Assembly: GCA_903895005.1 (NCBI GenBank)
Contig: CAITSH010000034.1
Coordinates: forward strand, 1 to 9,668
Reading direction: 5' to 3'
DNA length: 9,668 nt
DNA from: an uncultured Pseudomonadota bacterium
Lineage (GTDB): Bacteria > Pseudomonadota > Gammaproteobacteria > Burkholderiales > SG8-39
Within the stretch, counting starts at the first letter, position 1; each line of letters opens with the position of its first letter. Positions 1 through 5,921 of the stretch are shown one piece after another. The notes beneath the pieces were generated by a model. That model did no database searches, was not told the origin of the DNA, and saw only the letters and a program-made list of their open reading frames with translations. Both the position numbers and the translations under genes were made by a program.

Positions 1-574
1 ATTCATCGCCCAGCAATTTGGCGAGTTCTGCAAGCATTTTCCCGTCCAGGGCGGCCCCGCGGCTCGCAGGGCCGCCGCCGTTTGCCGTTGCGCCGAGCTT
101 GGCGATGCTCTGGCGCAGGCGCGTCACCATGATGCCCATGAGCATCAGGGCGAATTCAGGCTTTTTGCGCAAGGCCGCATGAAACTGCTTTTCATCGAGT
201 GAGAGCAGTTTGCTGTCGGCCTTGGCGACCGCGGTGGCGCTGCGGGGCAGTCCGGCGATCACCGCGAGTTCGCCGAAAATATCGCCTTTCTTTACCGCGC
301 CGAAAAACTTGTTCTTGACCATCAGGCCGACTTCGCCCTCATACAAGAGGTACATGCGCGCGGATTTGGAAAACAGGCCGCCGGCTTTTTCGTTCTCGGC
401 AAAAATCGGGGCTCCGCCCTTGAAAGATTCCGGGGATCCGGTCGACCGGAAAAAATCGTAGGCAATGGCCGGGTTGTAGAGGGGGCTTTGTGCCGTGGCC
501 TGCACCGCGCCGCGGGCTGCTACAGCCGTTTGTGCCGGGGTTGGCGGCTTGGCCGAAAAATCAAGATCATCCAT
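1..574 (-). CDS. cyclic nucleotide-binding domain protein (partial, runs off left edge)
   Basis: The frame is open from ATG at 574 to the window edge, giving 191 visible residues. Residues about 55-135 form a cNMP-binding (Crp/cAMP-kinase type) beta-barrel. Its phosphate-binding cassette is visible as GDIFGELAVIAG at 97-108 followed by LPRSATA at 109-115. The residues that normally hold the ribose and phosphate are present (Glu102, Arg111), so nucleotide binding is plausible. The first 35 residues are Ala/Pro-rich and look disordered. After the domain comes an amphipathic helix (about 140-162), a Gly/Ala linker, and LAELAKLLGDE at the edge. No helix-turn-helix is visible, so a DNA-binding role cannot be claimed; it may be a stand-alone sensor. 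The start is ATG 574 because an in-frame stop lies upstream and no other good start exists. No Shine-Dalgarno precedes it. The gene follows the 797-1546 gene on the same strand but has its own promoter. Confidence 0.85.
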   Translation of the reverse strand, partial: MDDLDFSAKPPTPAQTAVAARGAVQATAQSPLYNPAIAYDFFRSTGSPESFKGGAPIFAENEKAGGLFSKSARMYLLYEGEVGLMVKNKFFGAVKKGDIFGELAVIAGLPRSATAVAKADSKLLSLDEKQFHAALRKKPEFALMLMGIMVTRLRQSIAKLGATANGGGPASRGAALDGKMLAELAKLLGDE

Positions 575-676
575 AGAGGTGATTTTATAGCGTAGCGCAA
601 GGGCTGTGGCAATGACCTTTTTTGCGGTCGAACAATGCAGAAAATCCGTGCCAGGCGCTCATCCATGTGATTTTAT
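567..676. repeat. short imperfect direct repeat around the cNMP gene start
   Basis: TCATCCAT followed by GTGATTTTAT occurs contiguously at 659-676 and again at 567-588 with four extra bases (AGAG) between the halves. The downstream copy contains the start codon and -10 box of the cNMP-binding gene. All 18 bases match apart from the 4-bp gap. It could be a small local duplication or a repeated protein-binding site. Confidence 0.45.
584..612 (-). promoter_or_regulatory. sigma70-type promoter of the cNMP-binding protein
   Basis: Reading the minus strand, TTGCCA (612-607) is followed by exactly 17 bp and then TATAAA (589-584), five of six matches to TATAAT and four of six to TTGACA. Initiation about 7 nt beyond the -10 box would fall near 576-578. 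That is only 2-4 nt before the ATG at 574, which has no ribosome-binding site. The mRNA may therefore be leaderless or nearly so. Spacing and sequence are seen directly; activity is inferred. Confidence 0.6.
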
Positions 677-760
677 CCAACGAGGGTTTTGGGCTGAACC
701 CCGCCTTCAATGGAGGCTTGGCAACGAAAAGCCTGCCCTTAATCTATATTTTCGGCACCG

Positions 761-776
761 TTTCAGAACACTGAAA
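761..776. repeat. short perfect inverted repeat downstream of the metallopeptidase gene
   Basis: TTTCAG-AACA-CTGAAA has 6-bp arms and a 4-nt loop. It lies about 20 nt past the minus-strand stop codon at 797-799. It could be a weak 3' hairpin, but no T-tract follows in the direction of transcription, so it is not called a terminator. Confidence 0.35.
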
Positions 777-796
777 ATTGCATGCTGGAGCGCGAT

Positions 797-1546
797 TTAG
801 TGTGAATGGTACTGGATACGCAGCCTGATCGCCGCATCAAAAATGGATTGGTCGTTTTGCCTGTGTGCGTCCGCCGCGAGCATCGCGTGCAGCCATACGG
901 CGGTCTGGTGCGAAGGGTTGCGCGAGGCCAATTCCTCGCGCAATCGTGCGAAATCGAGCGCAAACCGTTTCCAAACCGCCGGTGCGACCTCCTGCAACCA
1001 CAAGATCGCGGCAACGTCGGATAGCGCTTCACTCCATAATTCGAAAGTGCCGGCGCGTTGAGCCGAAACGTAGCCCTGCACCGTCATTCCCTCGACGGGA
1101 AGTCCCGGTGGCAGGATGCGGTCGAAACGCGCGAGCACGTAGGCTTCTCGTTGTTCGACGCAATGCGTGAGTTCATGTACGGCAATGGCCTTGAGCCATA
1201 ACCCAAGGTCCTCCTCCGGCATGCGATCGAAAAAGGGTTCAAGAATGCTGGCCGGTTTGGGGTTGTAAAACACCATGCACAGGTTGCGGCTGGTGTTCAG
1301 GCCCGCTGCCATCAGCGGTCTTGCCACCCCCGCCTTCCTGGCGTCGACGATTTCGATGCCCATACCCTCGTTACGAACCAGGTGCGCCACGGCGCTGATC
1401 GCGTCCCGGAGCTGATTTTCGTTCGGGTAGGGCGCGGCTGCCGTCATGCCGCAGGCACAGGCGAGCGCCAGGGCGGACAGCAGCACATTGGCCCGGGCGC
1501 ATCCGGACTTTATGCGCGACGCGGTGTCAGTTTCGATTTTCGCCAT
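797..1546 (-). CDS. small exported zinc metallopeptidase-like protein
   Basis: This 249-residue protein is likely exported and probably a gluzincin-type peptidase. A basic N-terminus (to about residue 20) is followed by a hydrophobic stretch, VLLSALALACACGMTAAA, with a plausible signal peptidase I site after TAAA at about 38. The Cys residues there do not make a canonical lipobox. HELTH at 124-128 is the HExxH zinc/catalytic motif. WSEALSD at 171-177 resembles the NExxSD-type helix that gives the third zinc ligand in thermolysin-like and minigluzincin folds, here Glu173, 45 residues after the second His. The ATG is preceded by AGAGG about 8 nt upstream. A TATAAG hexamer at 1620-1625 (minus) has no good -35 partner. 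I do not recognise a named family; the peptidase call rests on these two motifs and the export signal, and the substrate is unknown. It lies upstream of the cNMP gene on the same strand, 222 bp away. Confidence 0.8.
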   Translation of the reverse strand: MAKIETDTASRIKSGCARANVLLSALALACACGMTAAAPYPNENQLRDAISAVAHLVRNEGMGIEIVDARKAGVARPLMAAGLNTSRNLCMVFYNPKPASILEPFFDRMPEEDLGLWLKAIAVHELTHCVEQREAYVLARFDRILPPGLPVEGMTVQGYVSAQRAGTFELWSEALSDVAAILWLQEVAPAVWKRFALDFARLREELASRNPSHQTAVWLHAMLAADAHRQNDQSIFDAAIRLRIQYHSH

Positions 1547-1795
1547 TCAGGATCCCTCTTGCGTCGCCGCTCCGGACTGCGCGTGATGCGCGTTCTCGGG
1601 TAACCGTCCCTGTCATCGGCTTATACGGGCGCAAGGCAAGGCGAACCGGAGAAAAATAGACATTTGCCTACAGTGAAAGGGGCGAAGCTGGCGGTAGCGG
1701 TGGCCGTGACCGGCGTGCAGAAATGCGTGTTCCGACTACAATTTACCGGGCAGGGATGGTCGCCCGGGCAGAGGCGACATTTGTAATTTGTAGAT

Positions 1796-1807
1796 TGCAG
1801 ATCTGCA
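1796..1807. repeat. 12-bp perfect palindrome
   Basis: TGCAGATCTGCA is its own reverse complement. It lies in the gene-free region, about 250 bp upstream of the metallopeptidase start and 360 bp from the permease stop. It could be a dimeric regulator site, but nothing positional supports a particular gene as target. Confidence 0.4.
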
Positions 1808-1847
1808 TCAGGGACGAGGCGAAGCAAGTTGTTTTGAAGGGCCTGCT

Positions 1848-2055
1848 CCGGTTTTTCCTTATTCCGTCGTTATTACGGAAATCCGAACGGCCGTCGCCCC
1901 TAATCGCATGGGGAGCAATGCCAATGTGTTCGAGTTAGCCGGCCGGATGGCGGGCTCGTGCAGGATGCGCTCATCGCCAACGAGTACGTGATCTACAAGC
2001 CAAATACGATCGGAGAGGTCTGGTATTCAATTTCGCACGCAATGACGCCACCTGA
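1848..2055 (+). pseudogene. possible frame-broken gene remnant of unknown family
   Basis: The plus frame that is open from 1794 encodes protein-like sequence from about 1848, including FPYSVVITEIRTAVAPNRM and then GSNANVFELAGRM up to about 1949. That frame then hits TGA at 1989-1991. The next frame takes over with GLVQDALIANEYVIYKPNTI from 1952 and EVWYSISHAM after it. One missing base within the GGCGGG run at 1949-1954 would join the two parts into a continuous reading. After about 2055 the translation becomes Arg/Gly/Pro-rich and looks non-coding. There is no ribosome-binding site and no adequate intact start. I do not recognise the family. This could be a decayed gene, a sequencing error in a short real gene, or chance. 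Confidence 0.25.
1862..1880. repeat. inverted repeat TTCCGT-N7-ACGGAA
   Basis: Two perfect 6-bp arms are separated by 7 bp in the gene-free region. The geometry is compatible with a dimeric regulator site, but it also lies inside the coding-like stretch described above, so it may be incidental. Confidence 0.3.
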
Positions 2056-2166
2056 CCGTTGCGGAACGAGGGGGCCGGGCACGGGGCGTTGCACCGGCGG
2101 TTTGTCGGGGTGTCCGGAAACCCGCGCCAGCAGGGCGTTTCCAGCTAACGACCTTGGCGAGGCCGC

Positions 2167-3045
2167 CTAGTTTTTTGCCGCGGGTTTGGCCGGAGCATTG
2201 AATACGAACATTGACACGATCACCAGCGCGGCGCCAAGCAGTTGCAGCGGGTTGAAGAACTGGCCGAGGATGAGCGCCGCAAACAGGATCACGCCGACCG
2301 CCTCAAAATTCATGAAAAAGCCAGTCCGAACTGCGCCCAGTACGCCCACCGCGGTCATGGTGCCGACAATGGCGACAAAATACACGAGGGGTGCACCGGC
2401 AAATCCTATCCAGCCTTTTGTCGTCGCTGGAAACGCGATGTCGCCTGTGACGATGCAAGCGCCGACAAACAGGGTCGTGGCCGTCATCATCATGTGCAGC
2501 GTGTGGGATTGCGACTTGCGCGACCCCAGTGCGCGTCCGGAGAGGTACATCAGGCCGCCCCAGCTTGCCGAAGCGGAAATCGCATAAAGCAGGCCCAATG
2601 GATCCAGTGCGCCGCCCTTGACCTGCAGGGTCAATGCCAGGCCGATGAGCGAAATCAGCAGCGCGAGCGCGATGCGCAGGGTCGGGCGTTCTTTTCCGGT
2701 CAGCCAGCTGACAACGGTAAGCAGTACCGGATAGGTGTAGAAGATCAGCAGCGCATTGGCCACCGGCAGGTGGGCGATGGCCTGGTTGAGCAGGAAATTG
2801 GATCCGGCCAGTAGCAGCCCGAGTGCGAGAGAAATGTTGCGTTCCTGCGGGGGCAGGCGCCATGAAGTGCCGCGCCACAGCAGGTAGCCCCAAAGCGCCA
2901 GCAGGACGAACAGCGCGCGTGCGGTGATCACCGTGAGCACATTACTGCCGGCGTCGTAGGCAAGCCGCACGCAGATGGTAACCATTGAATACGCAAAGGC
3001 GACGCCTATCGCGTAAGAGGTGTTCACGGGCAAGCGGCTTGGCAA
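2167..3045 (-). CDS. EamA/DMT-family permease
   Basis: This 292-residue inner-membrane protein has about ten hydrophobic segments in two EamA repeats (roughly 10-140 and 148-282), the usual size and layout of the drug/metabolite transporter superfamily. AIAHLPVANALLIFYTYPV at 89-107 closes the first repeat's core. NFEAVGVILFAALILGQ at 246-262 is the equivalent conserved region of the second. The start is TTG 3045, because AAGGAA lies 5 nt upstream and the length then fits the family. An in-frame upstream start at 3201 would add 52 hydrophilic residues unlike any permease. GTG 3027 is possible but lacks a ribosome-binding site. A minus-strand TAAAAT at 3167-3172 could be its -10 box, with a poor -35. 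It is divergent from the alpha/beta hydrolase. Such proteins export or import metabolites or amino acids; the substrate is not predictable. Confidence 0.9.
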   Translation of the reverse strand: MPSRLPVNTSYAIGVAFAYSMVTICVRLAYDAGSNVLTVITARALFVLLALWGYLLWRGTSWRLPPQERNISLALGLLLAGSNFLLNQAIAHLPVANALLIFYTYPVLLTVVSWLTGKERPTLRIALALLISLIGLALTLQVKGGALDPLGLLYAISASASWGGLMYLSGRALGSRKSQSHTLHMMMTATTLFVGACIVTGDIAFPATTKGWIGFAGAPLVYFVAIVGTMTAVGVLGAVRTGFFMNFEAVGVILFAALILGQFFNPLQLLGAALVIVSMFVFNAPAKPAAKN

Positions 3046-3050
3046 GGTAC

Positions 3051-3056
3051 TTCCTT
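3051..3056 (-). promoter_or_regulatory. ribosome-binding site fixing the permease TTG start
   Basis: The minus strand reads AAGGAA, then GTACC, then TTG at 3045. This is the only good Shine-Dalgarno in front of any candidate start and supports a 292-residue product over the 344-residue reading. Confidence 0.65.
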
Positions 3057-3192
3057 TTTTGGCGGGCTCCGCTTGCGAATGGCGGTGGCCTTTAGGGGCT
3101 GTTTCGGCGGGGCAGGCGTTCAGCGCGCGCGGTACGGTAATCGGTAAAACGCGGTAGCCAGCGTCAATTTTATCGGACTTTGCATTGCTGCC

Positions 3193-3206
3193 GAAACACA
3201 TGTTTC
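3193..3206. promoter_or_regulatory. 14-bp inverted repeat in the divergent promoter region (possible operator)
   Basis: GAAACA-CA-TGTTTC has perfect 6-bp arms around a 2-bp centre. It lies between the divergent permease (TTG 3045, minus) and alpha/beta hydrolase (ATG 3253, plus), 47 nt upstream of the latter. Position and symmetry suit a dimeric regulator, though no regulator gene is in the window. Confidence 0.4.
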
Positions 3207-3252
3207 AGCTAAACTCCGGAATCGTTCATCCACGTAATAACGAGTGCCATTG

Positions 3253-4029
3253 ATGTCCGCCGTTGACCCCGTTTCCCTTGTCATCCAGGGTCGCAAGCTG
3301 GAAACAAAATTCGTCGCCGGTACCCGCCCGGCGGCGCCCCCGATCGTGATGCTGCACGAGGGGCTGGGCTCGATTTCACTTTGGCGGGATTTCCCCGAGA
3401 AGCTCGCGGCGGCCACGGGATCACCGGTGCTGGCCTATTCTCGCTACGGCTACGGCCGGTCGGATGTCCTGGAGGCTTCGCGGTCTGTGGAGTACATGCA
3501 CGTCGAGGCGCTCGAGGTGCTGCCCGAACTGCTCGAGAAACTCGCGATTGATCGGCCGGTACTGCTCGGCCACAGCGATGGCGCATCCATCGCACTGATT
3601 CATGCCGGGGCCGGGGCAGGGGTGCGTGGCGTTGTGGCGATGGCCCCGCATGTGTTCGTCGAGGATGTCTCGGTATCAAGCATCGCAGAAGCCAAAATCG
3701 CATTCGAGACATCAGACCTGCCGCAAAGACTGGCGCGCCATCACGTCGATGCCAGCAGAACCTTTTACGGCTGGAACGACATCTGGCTAAACCCGGATTT
3801 TCGCGCCTGGAACATCGAGCAGTACCTTACACCCATCGCCTGCCCGGTAATGGCGATCCAGGGCTTGGATGATGAATACGGTACGATGGCACAGATCGAC
3901 GCGATCGCCGCGCAAGCGGGCGGGCGGGTCGAGTTGGTCAAGCTTGCCGCGTGCAAGCATTCGCCGCACCGTGACCAGCCCGAGGCGACGCTTGCCGCCA
4001 TCGCACGGTTTGTCACATCGGTGCGCTAA
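3253..4029 (+). CDS. alpha/beta-fold hydrolase
   Basis: This 258-residue cytoplasmic protein (no signal peptide) has the full alpha/beta-hydrolase signature. LHEGLGS at about 34-40 occupies the oxyanion-loop position after the third strand. SRYGYGRSD (63-71) is typical of the following segment. The nucleophile elbow is GHSDG with Ser108. The acid is in GLDDEYG (Asp206 or Asp207), and the base is in CKHSPHRD (His236). It probably hydrolyses an ester, thioester, lactone or C-C bond; the family does not fix the substrate. ATG 3253 is chosen; GTG 3244 and TTG 3250 in frame would add three or one residues. The ribosome-binding site is weak. It is divergent from the permease and followed 170 bp later by the MFS gene on the same strand. 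Confidence 0.9.
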   Translation: MSAVDPVSLVIQGRKLETKFVAGTRPAAPPIVMLHEGLGSISLWRDFPEKLAAATGSPVLAYSRYGYGRSDVLEASRSVEYMHVEALEVLPELLEKLAIDRPVLLGHSDGASIALIHAGAGAGVRGVVAMAPHVFVEDVSVSSIAEAKIAFETSDLPQRLARHHVDASRTFYGWNDIWLNPDFRAWNIEQYLTPIACPVMAIQGLDDEYGTMAQIDAIAAQAGGRVELVKLAACKHSPHRDQPEATLAAIARFVTSVR

Positions 4030-4139
4030 TCCCCCCCCGTATCCCCCCTTCAATGGCATCCTGCTTCGGGAAGTAGGGAATTTGTCCGCACCGAATGAAT
4101 GGCGGTCCGCTGCAATCGGAAGGGCGCATTCCTGCGGGC

Positions 4140-4170
4140 TTGAAGAAGCAGAGACGGGGGCAGTTATAAT
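4140..4170 (+). promoter_or_regulatory. candidate promoter of the MFS gene
   Basis: A perfect TATAAT sits at 4165-4170. The best upstream element is TTGAAG at 4140-4145, with a long 19-bp spacer. Initiation near 4176 would give a leader of about 24 nt before the TTG start at 4200. The -10 is strong and the spacing suboptimal, so an activator may assist. It suggests the MFS gene is not only read through from the hydrolase. Confidence 0.5.
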
Positions 4171-4199
4171 CGGCGCACAAAAATACCGAAAGTCCCTGC

Positions 4200-5408
4200 T
4201 TGGAATCCTCCGACACACTACGCGCAGATGTGCGCACCATCGGGCTGGTTGGGGTCGCGCACCTTGCCAGCCATTTTTTCCAGCTCGTCATTCCGCCGAT
4301 GTTTCCGGTGCTCAAGGAGGAGTTCGGACTTGGCCATACCGAACTGGGTTTTGTCATGACCCTGTTTTTTGTCGTCTCGGCGGGCTTCCAGACCGTGGCC
4401 GGCGTGCTGGCCGACCGGTTTGGTGGCGGCCGCGTGCTGCTGTCGGGCGTGGCGCTGCTCTCATTTGGCATTCTGCTCGCCGGTTTCGCGCCCTCGTATC
4501 CCCTGTTGATCGTCGCCGCACTGATCGCCGGCCTGGGTAACAGCGTCTTCCATCCGGCTGATTTCGCCATCCTGAATGCCCGCGTACACCGTTCGCGTTT
4601 GGGCCACGCCTTCAGTGTGCACAACATCGGCGGCCATCTCGGCTGGGCGCTCGCGCCGGTCTACGCCCTGGCGACCCTCACCTTTGGCTGGCGCAGTTCG
4701 CTGATAGGCGCGGGCCTGCTCGGGTTCGGCATCTTTGCGTTGCTGCTCTGGCAGCACGCTTCGCTGCGTACCGAAGTGCGACTTGCCCCGTCGGGCGGGG
4801 CAGCCCCGGCTGCCGGCCTGCGTGTCTTGTTGTCTCCGGCGGTGCTGTTGTATTTTTCATTTTTCGTGCTGTTGTCGATTTCGATGGTCGGCACGCAGAA
4901 TTACCTTATCCCGGTGTTGCATGCGCTATATGGCATGCCGGTCCTGCTGGCCGGATCGGCACTTACAGCTTATCTGCTTGGCAGTGCAGCGGGCACCTTC
5001 ACGGGCGGGTTCGTGGCGACGCGCACAGCGCAGCCTGAGCGTGTTACCGCGGCAGGCGTGCTGGCGCTGGCCTTGTTCTATTTTTTTCTTGCGAGCGGCT
5101 GGCTTCCCCCGGCGTTGATTGTCGCGATGGCCGCACTGGGCGGATTCAGTCTCGGTATCACACTTCCCTCACGTGACCTGCTGGTGCGCGATGCAGCGCC
5201 GCCCGAAAGTCGGGGCAAGGTCTATGGCCTGGTCTATTCGGGGCTGGATGTGGGCGCAGCCATTGCGCCGGTTCTGCTGGGCTGGCAACTGGATCATGGC
5301 TGGCACTCCGGCATGCTGGTGGTGGTTGGCGTGATGCTATTGCTGGCAATCGCAACAGTGTTTCAGGCGCGCAGCCTGACCAGGAAACCCGAGAACGCGC
5401 CAGTCTGA
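4200..5408 (+). CDS. MFS transporter, fosmidomycin-resistance (Fsr)-like
   Basis: This 402-residue inner-membrane protein has about 12 hydrophobic segments and a hydrophilic central loop at about 186-208 separating two six-helix halves. The motif-A loop is visible as GVLADRFGGGRVL at 68-80. GLGNSVFHPAD at 111-121 resembles the G-x-G-x-x-x-FHP signature of Fsr-type exporters, and RDLLVRDAAPPESRGKVYG (325-343) is the equivalent loop of the C-terminal half. The family includes proton-driven exporters of small anionic or antibiotic-like compounds, so efflux is the likelier direction, though uptake cannot be excluded. The start is TTG 4200: a TAA in frame lies 33 nt upstream, and the N-terminus TLRADVRTIGLVG leads straight into helix 1. 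GTG 4230 is a less likely alternative. No clear Shine-Dalgarno is seen. Confidence 0.85.
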   Translation: MESSDTLRADVRTIGLVGVAHLASHFFQLVIPPMFPVLKEEFGLGHTELGFVMTLFFVVSAGFQTVAGVLADRFGGGRVLLSGVALLSFGILLAGFAPSYPLLIVAALIAGLGNSVFHPADFAILNARVHRSRLGHAFSVHNIGGHLGWALAPVYALATLTFGWRSSLIGAGLLGFGIFALLLWQHASLRTEVRLAPSGGAAPAAGLRVLLSPAVLLYFSFFVLLSISMVGTQNYLIPVLHALYGMPVLLAGSALTAYLLGSAAGTFTGGFVATRTAQPERVTAAGVLALALFYFFLASGWLPPALIVAMAALGGFSLGITLPSRDLLVRDAAPPESRGKVYGLVYSGLDVGAAIAPVLLGWQLDHGWHSGMLVVVGVMLLLAIATVFQARSLTRKPENAPV

Positions 5409-5430
5409 AAACCGGCAATTGGCGCGGCGT

Positions 5431-5446
5431 TTCGAATAAAATCGAA
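5431..5446. repeat. inverted repeat TTCGA-N6-TCGAA upstream of the Rid gene
   Basis: Perfect 5-bp arms flank ATAAAA in the 97-bp gap between the MFS and Rid genes. It is close to a second inverted repeat and could be part of an operator or a weak hairpin. Confidence 0.3.
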
Positions 5447-5453
5447 GCTTAAT

Positions 5454-5470
5454 CGTTTGCCGGACAAACG
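5454..5470. promoter_or_regulatory. inverted repeat CGTTTG-N5-CAAACG upstream of the Rid gene
   Basis: Perfect 6-bp arms surround CCGGA, ending 35 nt before the Rid ATG. It could be a regulator site or a 5' leader hairpin. There is no T-run, so it is not a convincing terminator for the MFS gene. Confidence 0.35.
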
Positions 5471-5496
5471 TATCGGCAGAGGTGTCTCAAACCGAT

Positions 5497-5501
5497 GGAG
5501 G
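5497..5501 (+). promoter_or_regulatory. ribosome-binding site fixing the Rid start
   Basis: GGAGG, four A residues and then ATG 5506. It supports a 133-residue product over the 141-residue GTG reading from 5482. Confidence 0.7.
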
Positions 5502-5505
5502 AAAA

Positions 5506-5907
5506 ATGCGATACGAAAAAATCAGCGCAGCCGGCGTTCCCGAACCCAAGCCGAACAGCTACTCCAATTGCAAGAAGGTCGGTGAGCAGGTGTTCATTTC
5601 CGGAATGGTGGCCTGGGATGAGCAGGGGCGTGCGCTTGGCGGCAACGACGCCTACGAGCAGTCGCGCATTATTTTCAGCTACATCAAGAAATTGATGGAA
5701 GCGGCAGGCGGCACGATCGACGATGTCATGACCATGACGGTCTACACCACTGACATGCGTTACCAACCCGATTTCTGGAAAGCGCGCGCCGAATTTTTCA
5801 GCGGTGACTTCCCGTGCTCGACACTGGTCTGCGTGCACTCGTTGTTCCTGCCGCAGTTGCTGATCGAAGTCAGCGCGACCGGGGTCATCGGGGCGGGGGG
5901 CGACTAA
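5506..5907 (+). CDS. Rid-family (YjgF/YER057c/UK114) protein lacking the canonical arginine
   Basis: This 133-residue cytoplasmic protein has the single Rid domain, a chorismate-mutase-like fold that forms trimers with active sites at the interfaces. Visible landmarks are FISGMVAWDEQG at 30-41, the AYEQSR..F helix, DVMTMTVYTTDM at 73-84 and LLIEVSATGVI at 118-128. In RidA enamine/imine deaminases a conserved Arg follows FPA; here the segment is FPCSTLVCV (102-110), with Ser105 at that position. The later Glu (121) is kept. This places it outside the classical RidA type and nearer the Rid subgroups without Arg, whose activities are mostly unknown. The ATG has GGAGG at 5497-5501; an upstream in-frame GTG at 5482 is not needed. 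It follows the MFS gene by 97 bp and converges on the Bug gene. Confidence 0.9.
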   Translation: MRYEKISAAGVPEPKPNSYSNCKKVGEQVFISGMVAWDEQGRALGGNDAYEQSRIIFSYIKKLMEAAGGTIDDVMTMTVYTTDMRYQPDFWKARAEFFSGDFPCSTLVCVHSLFLPQLLIEVSATGVIGAGGD

Positions 5908-5921
5908 TCGGGCGCCGAAGC

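Larger units (their letters stand above)
1547..2166. other. 620-bp intergenic region without an intact gene
   Basis: No complete convincing gene lies between the metallopeptidase start and the permease stop. The region should contain the promoter of the metallopeptidase gene (minus) and the 3' end of the permease transcript (minus). No stem followed by a T-run was found that would serve as a terminator. It contains the palindrome at 1796-1807, the inverted repeat at 1862-1880, a repeated CCGGGCAG at 1746-1753 and 1764-1771, and the frame-broken coding-like stretch from about 1848 to 2055 described separately. Confidence 0.7.

Noticed and set aside
606..800. Plus-strand open frame of 64 codons between the first two genes
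   Set aside because: It crosses the minus-strand promoter region, has no ribosome-binding site and no recognisable protein pattern.
763..1032. Minus-strand open frame of 89 codons
   Set aside because: It lies mostly inside the metallopeptidase gene in another frame, and its sequence is Arg/Thr/Cys-rich as expected from an out-of-frame reading.
1675..1788. Short GTG-started frame with a KGAKLAVAVAVTG segment
   Set aside because: Only about 38 codons, without a Shine-Dalgarno, and the hydrophobic run is too short to argue for a membrane or secreted peptide.
1621..1938. Open frames in the gap on both strands (1621-1827 minus, 1723-1938 plus)
   Set aside because: They lack ribosome-binding sites and family-like motifs; the plus one overlaps the coding-like stretch in a different frame.
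2303..2893. Minus-strand 196-codon frame inside the permease gene
   Set aside because: It is an out-of-frame shadow; the true frame has clear transmembrane segments and EamA signatures.
4031..4048. C8 and C6 tracts after the hydrolase stop as a possible G-quadruplex on the minus strand
   Set aside because: Only two G-runs are present 4 nt apart; there are no four separate tracts with workable loops.
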